Source: Arenibacter arenosicollis (GTDB lineage: Bacteria; Bacteroidota; Bacteroidia; Flavobacteriales; Flavobacteriaceae). Taken from it: a stretch of 64,000 nucleotides of DNA. The notes under the pieces are model-generated. The model was not told where the DNA came from and made no database searches. It was given only the letters and a program-made list of their open reading frames with translations. The stretch is taken from contig NZ_JACLHY010000018.1 of assembly GCF_014397245.1 (NCBI RefSeq), positions 1 through 64,000 on the forward strand, given 5' to 3'. Below, in pieces: positions 56,306 to 64,000 of the stretch. The position numbers and the translations under genes were made by a program. Numbering within the stretch: position 1 is the first letter of the stretch; every line of letters begins with the position of its first letter.

Positions 56306-56947
56306 TTGAAAGATACATTAAAACATCGGGGAATGCGCAACAAATTGGCGGACATTCTTGCAGAAAAGGGAATTGCCGATAATGCCGTCCTAAATGCCAT
56401 CCGCGAAGTGCCCAGACACCTGTTTTTGGATAGTAGTTTTGAAGACCACGCTTACCAGGATAAAGCTTTTCCAATTGGAGCGGAGCAAACTATCTCCCAG
56501 CCCTATACAGTGGCCTTCCAGTCAGAACTTTTACAGGTAAAACCAAATCATAAAATCTTGGAAATAGGGACGGGTAGTGGGTACCAAACCGCGGTTTTGT
56601 TAAAGCTTATGGCCAAAGTATACACCATTGAGCGCCAATTGGAGCTATTTAAAAAGACGAATCTCTTTTTTAAAAAAATGGGGTATAGACCCAAAAAAGT
56701 AATTTTCGGGGATGGCTATAAGGGGTTGCCAGAAGAGGCGCCTTTTGATAGTATCATAGTAACTGCCGGGGCTCCATTTGTGCCCAATCCTTTGTTGGCG
56801 CAACTTAAGGTTGGAGGCAGGTTGGTGATACCTGTGGGGCTGGATGAACAAATAATGACTTTGTTTGTTAGGAAGTCGGCCAAGGAATTTGAGAAAAAGG
56901 AATTGGGATCTTTTAGATTTGTGCCCTTGTTGGAGGATAAAAATTAG
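56306..56947 (+). CDS. pcm: Protein-L-isoaspartate O-methyltransferase
   Basis: The 213-residue enzyme methylates L-isoaspartyl residues for protein repair. Family blocks are PRHLFLDSSFEDHAYQDKAFPIG, EQTISQPYTVAFQ and the SAM motif LEIGTGSGYQTAVL. The start is taken as TTG 56306, because KDTLKHRGMRNKL is the conserved N-terminus in flavobacterial relatives; ATG 56333 would cut it off. Convergent with smpB. Confidence 0.93.
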   Translation: MKDTLKHRGMRNKLADILAEKGIADNAVLNAIREVPRHLFLDSSFEDHAYQDKAFPIGAEQTISQPYTVAFQSELLQVKPNHKILEIGTGSGYQTAVLLKLMAKVYTIERQLELFKKTNLFFKKMGYRPKKVIFGDGYKGLPEEAPFDSIIVTAGAPFVPNPLLAQLKVGGRLVIPVGLDEQIMTLFVRKSAKEFEKKELGSFRFVPLLEDKN

Positions 56948-56955
56948 TTAAATTA

Positions 56956-57417
56956 CTAATTATTAAAACTTTTTTTAATTCTGTCCAGGTTTTTCTTGTT
57001 GTCACGGTCCTTGATGGATTCGCGCTTATCATAAAGTTTTTTACCCTTTGCCAGTGCTATGTTTATTTTGGCCAAACCCCTGTCATTCAGGAAAAGGTTT
57101 AAAGGGATTATGGTAAGGCCCGAATTTTTTACTTCTTTTTCCAGTTTTTTAAGCTCACCACGGTTCAATAAAAGTTTTCGTTCTGCTTTTGGCAAATGGT
57201 TATAATGGGTTCCATGGGAATATTCATCAACCTGCATGTTAATGACAAATAATTCGCCTAGATCATTAAATTCACAAAAACTTTCCGAAATGGAAGCCTT
57301 ACTCTCCCGAATCGATTTAATTTCGGTTCCGGATAAAACTATACCTGCTGTATAGGTGTCCAACAACTCGTAATCGAACCTAGCCCTTTTATTTTTTATG
57401 TTTATTTTTTTCTGCAT
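56956..57417 (-). CDS. smpB: SsrA-binding protein SmpB
   Basis: The 153-residue protein binds tmRNA and brings it to stalled ribosomes. It has the N-terminal [40 protein letters not shown] block and the C-terminal basic tail ([24 protein letters not shown]). The ssrA gene itself is not recognised in the window. Confidence 0.97.
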   Translation of the reverse strand: MQKKINIKNKRARFDYELLDTYTAGIVLSGTEIKSIRESKASISESFCEFNDLGELFVINMQVDEYSHGTHYNHLPKAERKLLLNRGELKKLEKEVKNSGLTIIPLNLFLNDRGLAKINIALAKGKKLYDKRESIKDRDNKKNLDRIKKSFNN

Positions 57418-57554
57418 ATGTTTGACAAAAATAACAACAATTATCCGATTGGCAATTAACGCTTACACAGAGATTTTGCGTTTGTGATCGGATACATGGT
57501 TGATTTTTTGTAATGAATGTAACCTCTTTGCGATTAATCTTAAAAATTATTGAG

Positions 57555-58301
57555 ATGAGAATAGTATACCCTTTGGTTTTGATTTTATTAATTATTTCGT
57601 GTAAGGAGAAAACGAAAACTTCTATAACTGCCCAGGAAATAGTTGATAGGTCAATTTTGGCAAGTGGCGGGGAATTGTATAGAACCAGTGATATTACTTA
57701 TAAATTCAGGGATTTTCAATATGCTTCTGAATGGAATGGGGGCAGTAGAATCTTAAAACGTATTAAGCTCACGGATTCTATAAAGGTGTTGGATGTAAAA
57801 AGTACCCATGGTTTAAAGCGATTCATTAATGATAGTTTGGTGCCATTAAAGGATTCGATAGCCAATGTGTACGCAAACTCGGTGAATTCGGTACATTATT
57901 TTGCATACTTACCATTTGGATTGAATGATCCTGCAGTTAACAAGGAGTTGTTGGGGGAAGTTGCTATAAACGGCAAAGAGTACTATAAGCTAAAGGTTAC
58001 CTTTGATCAGAAAGGTGGTGGGGATGATTATGATGATGTTTATTTGTATTGGTTTAACAAGGAGACTTTTAAGCCCGATTACCTGGCTTATGAATTTCAT
58101 GTGGATGGCGGTGGAATCCGTTTTAGAGCGGCTTATAATGAACGCTATATAAGGGGTATCCGTTTTGTTGATTATGAGAACTTTGAAGCATCCCCCGAAG
58201 ATGCAACAATATATGAGGTTGATAGTCTTTATGGACGGGGCCAATTAAAACTATTGTCAAAAATAGAGTTGAAGGATATTTCTGTTGTGGCGTCCGATTA
58301 A
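57555..58301 (+). CDS. DUF6503-like lipoprotein
   Basis: The 248-residue precursor has a lipoprotein signal (MRIVYPLVLILLIISC) and a domain that I place in DUF6503 from memory (ITAQEIVDRSILASGGELY, YRTSDITYKFRDFQY, VYLYWFNKETFKPDYLAYEFHVDGGGIRFR). The pattern of beta strands recalls outer-membrane lipoprotein-sorting proteins such as LolA, but no function is established. ATG 57555 is chosen for the signal peptide. The 3' end overlaps the convergent phosphatase gene by 4 bp. Confidence 0.75.
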   Translation: MRIVYPLVLILLIISCKEKTKTSITAQEIVDRSILASGGELYRTSDITYKFRDFQYASEWNGGSRILKRIKLTDSIKVLDVKSTHGLKRFINDSLVPLKDSIANVYANSVNSVHYFAYLPFGLNDPAVNKELLGEVAINGKEYYKLKVTFDQKGGGDDYDDVYLYWFNKETFKPDYLAYEFHVDGGGIRFRAAYNERYIRGIRFVDYENFEASPEDATIYEVDSLYGRGQLKLLSKIELKDISVVASD

Positions 58302-58828
58302 TCCATTTTTAATCTTATATCGGTAGCTTTTCCATTTATGATCCGCACAATAAAAAGACTACTGTTGTCATAATCATCCATGTGTTCATATTTTTCTTCT
58401 CCCAACATAAGATTTACAAATTCCGGAGTGGTATTACTGTGGCCAACGATAAGAACGTTTTTACCTAGGTTCTCTTTTTTAAATTCTTCTATTATGATTG
58501 CTTTGGGGTCATAATATTGTGGGGTAATTTCTTTCTTTATGGATGTGGGTGCAGCAGTCATTGCGGTTCTTTCAAAATCCGTGATATAAATGGCATCTAG
58601 TGCTACAGGGTCAAAAACCTCAGCCCAACGGATGGCCCGTCCCAACCCATCTTGATTCAATTCTGGATCTATATTTTCCGGATCACTACGATCTTTTTCG
58701 GCATGTCTTATGAAATAAAAGGTGGAAATATATTCTTCTGCATTTTCCAAGGGTAACTTTGGTTCGTCCTTACAGGCCATATTCCCAAACGTTAATGCTA
58801 GAATTAATAGCAGTTTTATATTTTTCAT
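58298..58828 (-). CDS. Histidine phosphatase family lipoprotein
   Basis: The 176-residue precursor has a lipoprotein signal (MKNIKLLLILALTFGNMAC) and the phosphoglycerate-mutase-like fold with the catalytic RHA motif (FYFIRHAEKDRSD, the His that is phosphorylated) and the second His in VLIVGHSNTTPEFV. It probably acts in the periplasm; the substrate is unknown. The second in-frame ATG (58828) is used. Confidence 0.88.
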   Translation of the reverse strand: MKNIKLLLILALTFGNMACKDEPKLPLENAEEYISTFYFIRHAEKDRSDPENIDPELNQDGLGRAIRWAEVFDPVALDAIYITDFERTAMTAAPTSIKKEITPQYYDPKAIIIEEFKKENLGKNVLIVGHSNTTPEFVNLMLGEEKYEHMDDYDNSSLFIVRIINGKATDIRLKMD

Positions 58829-58924
58829 GGTCAATTCTATTTTTGGTAAATGATTATTCTAGTAATGTAACTAAAATTACATTAAAAAAGTATGTAGTGC
58901 CCGCAGTTTTTTGTTCTTTTGTAT

Positions 58925-60535
58925 ATGGATAAAAAGTACGCTATTTATGCTATTTTGTTTGCGATATTTTTTTCGCACGCCCAAGAGGTTGCAGTTCCAA
59001 CCGATCTTAGGCAGCATAATTTAAATGAATTCAATTCCAGTTTATTTAACCCCGTTTTTTCCCTGGATCGGAACAATCCGCAGTCCATTGCATGGTGGTC
59101 CAGGTATCAATGGCAAACCATAGATGCTGATCCAACTTCTATTTTTTTAAATTATTCGAGAAAAATAAACGAGCAATCGTCTATTGGCGTTGGTTTTATC
59201 CAGAATAATACGGGCGTGTTTTTAAATACCGGCGGAGTGCTCAATTACGCTTATGCTTTTAATTTCGACAATAATATGCAATTGTCAGTGGGGTTGAACG
59301 TATTTGGTTTCAGTAGTGAAATTGCCGATGACCGCTATACACCGGATCCAGATATTTTACTGCCGCAATTAGAAGTGTCCAATGCCTTTATTATGCAATT
59401 TGCGCCCGGGGTTAGGTTTTCAGTGGATGGTTTTAGCGTAGGTTTTACAGCTGGGAATCTTTTTGATTACAATTTTTCTACTAATACAAGTTATTCAGAA
59501 TCTGATGAAAAAATCTACTTGGGTATGGTAGATTATCAATTTCCAATAACACTTTTCAGTGGTGTGGATAATGCCTTTTTAAGGCCTTTGTTATATGTGA
59601 AGTCGGTACCTTATGGCGATACCCAAGTGGGTCTAAACGCCTTGTTGTCCTCCAATAAATTTTGGGTGCAAGGTGGTTATAATAGTTTTTATGGTATTTC
59701 CGGTGGATTGGGCGGTAGATTTTTTAAGCATTTATCGTTGGGTGCCTTAATTGAATACGGTACGGATGCCGAGATCAAGAATCAAGATCCAAGTTTTGAG
59801 CTGATAGCAGGCTATACTTTTGGCAGTCCTGATGATCGTAAAAAGGTAGTAGGTTTTGAAGTGGATGAGGAAAAGGAAGCGTTGGTGCAATTGGAGAAAG
59901 AAGATCCATTGGAGGAAGAAGAGGATCAGAAAGCCGAGGAATTGAAATTGAAAGAAGAGCTGACCAAAGCAGAGGCCTTGGCTGAGAAAAATGCAAATAA
60001 AAAATCCAAAAAACAAAAACGGGTTAGGGGTAAGAAAAAGAAAGCTTTGGCAGAAGAATTAAGGCTGGCCCAAGAATTAGCCGAGGCAAAAAGATTAAAG
60101 GAAAAGCAGGAGGCCGAGGCCTTGGCCAAGGCTATTCAAATGAAGGAACAAAAAAGATTGGATTCCATAAAAAATATGGAGCTGGCCTTAGCTAAGAAAA
60201 TTCAGGAAGATCTGGATAGAATTGCAGCTAGGAAGAAGGCGGGCAAGTCTGTTACTCAAGGACATTACGAGGAAGTAGATAGAATTGAGGGGCAGAAAGC
60301 CGGATTTTATCTTATAGGCAATGTTTACGGTACAAGCAGATACCGTGATATATTTGTTCAAAATCTAAAAAAGAAAGGTATTGATGCCAAGTTTTTCTAC
60401 CTGGCGAAGACCAAATGGGACTATGTGTATCTGGAGAGGTTTGATACGCTAAGTGATGCGGAAGCGGCAAGGGATAATGACTTCAAAGGCAATTATAAAG
60501 AAAAAACGTGGATATTTAGGATAATAGGGGAGTAG
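58925..60535 (+). CDS. PorP/SprF family type IX secretion protein with coiled-coil and SPOR-like tail
   Basis: The protein of about 536 residues begins with a signal peptide (MDKKYAIYAILFAIFFSHA). Residues about 22-300 form a PorP/SprF-type beta-barrel domain (NEFNSSLFNPVFSLDRNNP; LGGRFFKHLSLGALIEYG). A charged, Lys/Glu/Ala-rich coiled coil covers about 315-450, and the last 75 residues (KAGFYLIGNVYGTSRYRDIFVQNLKKKG) resemble a SPOR/peptidoglycan-binding fold. PorP/SprF proteins are needed for secretion or surface attachment of type IX cargo and are usually about 300 residues; this one is nearly twice as long. No cargo adhesin gene is adjacent. Confidence 0.8.
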   Translation: MDKKYAIYAILFAIFFSHAQEVAVPTDLRQHNLNEFNSSLFNPVFSLDRNNPQSIAWWSRYQWQTIDADPTSIFLNYSRKINEQSSIGVGFIQNNTGVFLNTGGVLNYAYAFNFDNNMQLSVGLNVFGFSSEIADDRYTPDPDILLPQLEVSNAFIMQFAPGVRFSVDGFSVGFTAGNLFDYNFSTNTSYSESDEKIYLGMVDYQFPITLFSGVDNAFLRPLLYVKSVPYGDTQVGLNALLSSNKFWVQGGYNSFYGISGGLGGRFFKHLSLGALIEYGTDAEIKNQDPSFELIAGYTFGSPDDRKKVVGFEVDEEKEALVQLEKEDPLEEEEDQKAEELKLKEELTKAEALAEKNANKKSKKQKRVRGKKKKALAEELRLAQELAEAKRLKEKQEAEALAKAIQMKEQKRLDSIKNMELALAKKIQEDLDRIAARKKAGKSVTQGHYEEVDRIEGQKAGFYLIGNVYGTSRYRDIFVQNLKKKGIDAKFFYLAKTKWDYVYLERFDTLSDAEAARDNDFKGNYKEKTWIFRIIGE

Positions 60536-60542
60536 TACCTGG

Positions 60543-61139
60543 TTACTTTTTTATCTCGCGTACAATTAATTGGTCCAAGTAGGCTATTGTGTTAATCAGG
60601 TATTTTCTATCACCTGTAATAGTTGCCATGGCAACTGCGCCTTGTATCATTGTAAATAGTTGTTTGGAAAACTGAAGGGGGGTTACCGGTAATCTTAGTT
60701 CATTGTTGTTTAGCCCATTTTCCAGAACAAGGGCAATTTTTCCTTCAATAGTTTTTATTGTTTCCCTAGTTGCGGCCAGTAACTGCGAATTATTGTGATT
60801 GGCGTCAACACCAATATTTAAAATTGGGCAGCCTCCCAATTCCTCTACAAAGGTATCATAGTGCCGATAAAAATTGGTAAGCACAAAAAGCTTCTGAAGG
60901 GAAGTTCCGCTCGAATTTAATTTTTCGTCAATTTCAGATAAAAGTTTCTTGCTATTGTACTCAAATGCCGCAAGAGCCAAGGAATCCTTGTTTTCGAAAT
61001 TCCCATAAATCGCCCCTTTGGTAAGTCCGGTAGCTTCTGTAAGGTCGCTCATGCTGGTTCCTACATATCCAAGTTTGTTAAAAATTGGCGCAACAGTTTC
61101 AATGATATAGGCAGTGGTTCTTTCAGCTTTTGTAGACAT
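60543..61139 (-). CDS. TetR/AcrR family transcriptional regulator
   Basis: The 198-residue protein has the TetR N-terminal helix-turn-helix (TSMSDLTEATGLTKGAIYGNFENKDSLALAAF, about 25-57) and a C-terminal ligand domain without a known ligand. It has no divergent transporter or enzyme partner in the window, so its target is unknown. It lies 115 bp from the clpB stop, on the same strand, and is separated from clpB by a terminator. Confidence 0.92.
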   Translation of the reverse strand: MSTKAERTTAYIIETVAPIFNKLGYVGTSMSDLTEATGLTKGAIYGNFENKDSLALAAFEYNSKKLLSEIDEKLNSSGTSLQKLFVLTNFYRHYDTFVEELGGCPILNIGVDANHNNSQLLAATRETIKTIEGKIALVLENGLNNNELRLPVTPLQFSKQLFTMIQGAVAMATITGDRKYLINTIAYLDQLIVREIKK

Positions 61140-61208
61140 GTCCTTACAGTTTTATGCTAATATAAAAAATATTATACTGCATGGTATTTATTGTTAATAA
61201 AAAAAAAA

Positions 61209-61233
61209 GGCATCCAATTATGAATTGGATGCC
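61209..61233 (-). terminator. clpB terminator
   Basis: GGCATCCAATT pairs with AATTGGATGCC across ATG; on the minus strand a run of T follows. It is 22 bp after the clpB stop. Confidence 0.85.
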
Positions 61234-61254
61234 CTGGTATAGTAAATGATTAAT

Positions 61255-63855
61255 TTATTTTGCTAGTTCACTTTCATTTCTAAAAACTAGCTGGTCATCA
61301 AAGGAGTCTATGAGTATAATTCCACCTGATTGAATTTTACCGCTTAGCAACTCTTTGGAAATATTGTTCAATACTTCTTTCTGAATCACCCTTTTTATGG
61401 GGCGTGCGCCATATTGGGGGTCGTAACCTTTGTTGGCCAAATATGCAATAGCCTCATCCGTTGCATCGATTGTAATATTCTGCTTGGCAACCAATTTTTT
61501 CAACTGATCGAGTTGCAGGACCACTATCTTGCTTATGTCTTTTTTACTTAAAGGGGTAAACATGATAATGTCGTCTATACGGTTTAGGAACTCTGGCCGT
61601 ATGGTTTTACGCAATAACCCAAGCACTTCCACCCTTGCGGCTTCTGCGGCGCTATAGATGTCTTTATTGTTCTCAAATTTTTCCTGTATAATATGGCTTC
61701 CCATATTACTGGTCATGATAATTATGGTATTCTTAAAATCAGCTACCCGGCCTTTATTGTCTGTTAATCTTCCTTCGTCCAATACCTGAAGTAATATATT
61801 AAAGGTATCTGGATGTGCTTTTTCAATTTCATCAAGTAGCACCACGGAATAAGGCCTTCTACGCACAGCTTCTGTCAATTGTCCGCCTTCGTCATATCCT
61901 ACGTATCCTGGAGGCGCGCCTACCAATCTACTTACGGCATGTCGTTCTTGATATTCGCTCATGTCTATTCGCGTCATGGCATTTTCGTCATCAAAAAGAT
62001 AGGCGGCCAATGTTTTGGCCAATTCTGTTTTTCCTACCCCGGTAGTTCCTAGGAACAGGAAGGATCCAATGGGTCTTTTGCTGTCCTGTAATCCGGCCCG
62101 GCTTCTTCGTATGGCGTCGGAAACCGCCTGTATTGCTTCTTCCTGACCTACTACTCTTTTATGGAGCACGTCTTCCAGTTGTAATAGCTTTTCCCGTTCA
62201 CTTTGGAGCATTTTGGTGACTGGGATACCAGTCCATTTGGCTACCACTTCGGCTATATCTTCATTGGTGACCTCTTCCTTGATCAAGGTTTCACCAAGTT
62301 GTTGTTCTTCCAGTTCGCTTTCAAGCTTTTCCAATCGCTCTTGGGCTTCCTTAATTTTGCCATACCTAATCTCGGCGACTTTTCCATAATCCCCGTTACG
62401 TTCGGCCCTTTCGGCATCCAACTTAAAGTTTTCAATGTCGTTCTTTGTTTTTTGAATATCGTCCACTACAGTTTTTTCACTTTCCCATTTGGCAAAGATT
62501 TCATTTCGATCCTCCTTTACATTGGCAAGGTCAATGTTCAAGGCTTTTAGTTTAGAGGTGTCGTTCTCTCGTTTTATGGCTTCAATTTCAATCTCCAACT
62601 GCATTATTTTGCGGTCTAAAACATCGAGTTCTTCGGGCTTGGAATTAATTTCCATTCTAAGCTTGGAAGCGGCTTCGTCCATTAGGTCAATTGCCTTGTC
62701 CGGCAAAAACCTATTGGTGATATAGCGTTGCGATAATTCTACCGCAGCAATTACGGCTTCGTCCTTAATTCTCACCTTGTGGTGTGCCTCGTACTTTTCT
62801 TTTATTCCTCTAAGAATGGAGATTGCACTTTCGGTATCCGGTTCATCCACTATAATTTTCTGAAACCTTCGCTCCAAGGCCTTGTCCTTCTCAAAATATT
62901 TTTGATACTCGTCCAGGGTGGTGGCTCCAATGGCACGCAGCTCTCCACGAGCCAAAGCTGGCTTTAATATGTTGGCTGCATCCATGGCGCCCTGACCTCC
63001 TCCAGCACCTACAAGTGTGTGGATTTCATCAATAAAAAGGATAATATTTCCGTCCGAAGAGGTTACTTCCTTGATAACTGCTTTTAAGCGTTCTTCAAAT
63101 TCCCCTTTGTATTTGGCACCCGCAATAAGAGCGCCCATATCCAATGAAAATATTACCTTATCCTTAAGGTTCTCGGGAATGTCGCCCTGAACAATTCTGT
63201 GGGCCAAACCTTCTGCAATAGCTGTTTTACCCACTCCTGGTTCACCTACCAGCATGGGGTTATTTTTTGTTCTTCGGGACAGAATTTGTAATACCCTTCT
63301 TATTTCCTCGTCCCTACCAATAACAGGGTCCAATTTTCCGCTATCGGCAAGTTCATTGAGATTTCGGGCATATTTGTTTAAAGAATTGTAGGTGTCCTCT
63401 GCACTCTGTGAAGTTACCTTCCCGCCCTTTCTCAATTCGTTAATAGCAGCTTTGAAGTCCTTTTCGGTAACTCCTTGGTCTTTAAGAATATGGGCTATTT
63501 TACTTTTGGATTTGAAAATGGCCAATAATAAATGTTCAATGGAAACATATTCGTCCTCCATTTTTTTTGCAATAATACTGGCTTCGGTCAATGTTTTATT
63601 AGCCTCCCGTGAAAGCATAATTTCTCCACCGGAAACCTTGGGGAAGCTTTCCAGTTCTTTTTCCAAAATTTGGTTTAATAAGGTGGTGTTGACATTGAGT
63701 TTTTTGAGTATAAAAGGGAGCACATTTTCCTCAACTTCGGAAATGGCCTTAAAAATATGTTCGTTCTCAATTTGTTGATGACCCAACCCTTGCGCCATCT
63801 GCTGCGCATGTTGTATGGCCTCCTGAGATTTTATGGTGAAGTTATTGAAATTCAT
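61255..63855 (-). CDS. clpB: ATP-dependent disaggregase ClpB
   Basis: The 866-residue AAA+ protein dissolves protein aggregates with the DnaK system. It has the N-terminal ClpN repeats ([17 protein letters not shown]), two ATPase modules (Walker [16 protein letters not shown] and [15 protein letters not shown]), and the coiled-coil middle domain at about 400-530 that distinguishes ClpB from ClpA. A hairpin-forming inverted repeat lies 80-110 bp upstream. Heat control is expected for the family but not shown by a known element here. Confidence 0.97.
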   Translation of the reverse strand: MNFNNFTIKSQEAIQHAQQMAQGLGHQQIENEHIFKAISEVEENVLPFILKKLNVNTTLLNQILEKELESFPKVSGGEIMLSREANKTLTEASIIAKKMEDEYVSIEHLLLAIFKSKSKIAHILKDQGVTEKDFKAAINELRKGGKVTSQSAEDTYNSLNKYARNLNELADSGKLDPVIGRDEEIRRVLQILSRRTKNNPMLVGEPGVGKTAIAEGLAHRIVQGDIPENLKDKVIFSLDMGALIAGAKYKGEFEERLKAVIKEVTSSDGNIILFIDEIHTLVGAGGGQGAMDAANILKPALARGELRAIGATTLDEYQKYFEKDKALERRFQKIIVDEPDTESAISILRGIKEKYEAHHKVRIKDEAVIAAVELSQRYITNRFLPDKAIDLMDEAASKLRMEINSKPEELDVLDRKIMQLEIEIEAIKRENDTSKLKALNIDLANVKEDRNEIFAKWESEKTVVDDIQKTKNDIENFKLDAERAERNGDYGKVAEIRYGKIKEAQERLEKLESELEEQQLGETLIKEEVTNEDIAEVVAKWTGIPVTKMLQSEREKLLQLEDVLHKRVVGQEEAIQAVSDAIRRSRAGLQDSKRPIGSFLFLGTTGVGKTELAKTLAAYLFDDENAMTRIDMSEYQERHAVSRLVGAPPGYVGYDEGGQLTEAVRRRPYSVVLLDEIEKAHPDTFNILLQVLDEGRLTDNKGRVADFKNTIIIMTSNMGSHIIQEKFENNKDIYSAAEAARVEVLGLLRKTIRPEFLNRIDDIIMFTPLSKKDISKIVVLQLDQLKKLVAKQNITIDATDEAIAYLANKGYDPQYGARPIKRVIQKEVLNNISKELLSGKIQSGGIILIDSFDDQLVFRNESELAK

Positions 63856-63935
63856 ATAGTTGTTTTTTTTGCGTTATTGTTTACTTTTGAAGTATTAAAG
63901 GCAACAACCTTACCACTGTTTTTAGCAGGACAAAA

Positions 63936-63964
63936 TGTCGCTTATTTTCGAAAAACGAGCGACA
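63936..63964. promoter_or_regulatory. Inverted repeat/hairpin upstream of clpB
   Basis: TGTCGCT (63936-63942) and AGCGACA (63958-63964) enclose the palindrome TTTTCGAAAA. It lies 81-109 bp before the clpB ATG. It is not the CIRCE element (TTAGCACTC-N9-GAGTGCTAA). It could be an operator or a structured leader. Confidence 0.5.
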
Positions 63965-64000
63965 ATAAGGCAGTATGTAATTTTTGAAGCCTTGTACGAC

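Overview
The window is chromosomal DNA of a marine-type member of the Bacteroidota, most likely the family Flavobacteriaceae. The support is internal. The DNA is AT-rich. Many genes are preceded by the Bacteroidota -7 promoter box TAnnTTTG (for example at 7509, 8584, 13600, 16054, 38299, 43531, 44507, 47158, 53308 and 56040). The gene content is typical of the group: a SusC-like TonB receptor with a DUF4249 lipoprotein, monomeric isocitrate dehydrogenase, PorP/SprF and a PorD-like protein of type IX secretion, and Flavobacteriaceae-specific small families. The genus cannot be fixed by eye.

Layout. 1-906: ten complete 75-bp tandem repeats plus a partial one, followed by degenerate CAATTG-containing repeats. 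930-5137 (minus): a deoxyribonucleotidase, a small membrane protein, and the DUF4249/TonB receptor pair. 5259-7478: icd. 7512-8165: the longest gene-free stretch; it holds a candidate structured RNA on the minus strand ending in a perfect terminator, and a long palindrome. 8166-13497 (minus): rplS, trmD, a coiled-coil membrane protein, a long-form GAPDH and an HtrA protease. 13624-16747 (plus): dapF, a GNAT enzyme, mltG and a lysozyme-like protein. 16801-19432 (minus): RsmI-like methyltransferase, low-molecular-weight phosphatase, dnaA. 19632-30819: mixed housekeeping, including ribD overlapping a HAD gene, prmC, ligA, and a GntP permease/FAH-family hydrolase cluster.

30043-36670 (minus) looks like one long transcription unit. 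It begins with a 5'-nucleotidase split into separate C-terminal and catalytic-domain proteins, continues with fdhD, a DUF7009-like protein and a YdeP-type molybdopterin oxidoreductase, and may extend into a GNAT and a NIPSNAP gene. 36742-47092 (plus): dapA, bamD, rpoZ, coaBC, porD, recN, fabI, a glycosyltransferase, a YbbR protein and coaE. 47173-49462: a two-component system. 49659-56023 (minus): gntK, miaA, a potassium channel with a zinc ribbon, an exonuclease/GIY-YIG fusion, YggS, 3-hydroxybutyryl-CoA dehydrogenase and a Gfo/Idh oxidoreductase. 56306-63855: pcm, smpB, DUF6503, a histidine phosphatase, a PorP/SprF protein with a SPOR-like tail, a TetR regulator and clpB.

Most of the window is core genome. 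I see no CRISPR array, prophage, insertion sequence, rRNA, tRNA or recognisable defence system. The strongest unexplained signals are the 75-bp array with its 150-bp higher-order pattern, the candidate three-way-junction RNA at 7620-7790, the palindrome at 7914-7936, the DUF7009 protein locked between fdhD and the YdeP oxidoreductase, and the hairpin upstream of clpB.
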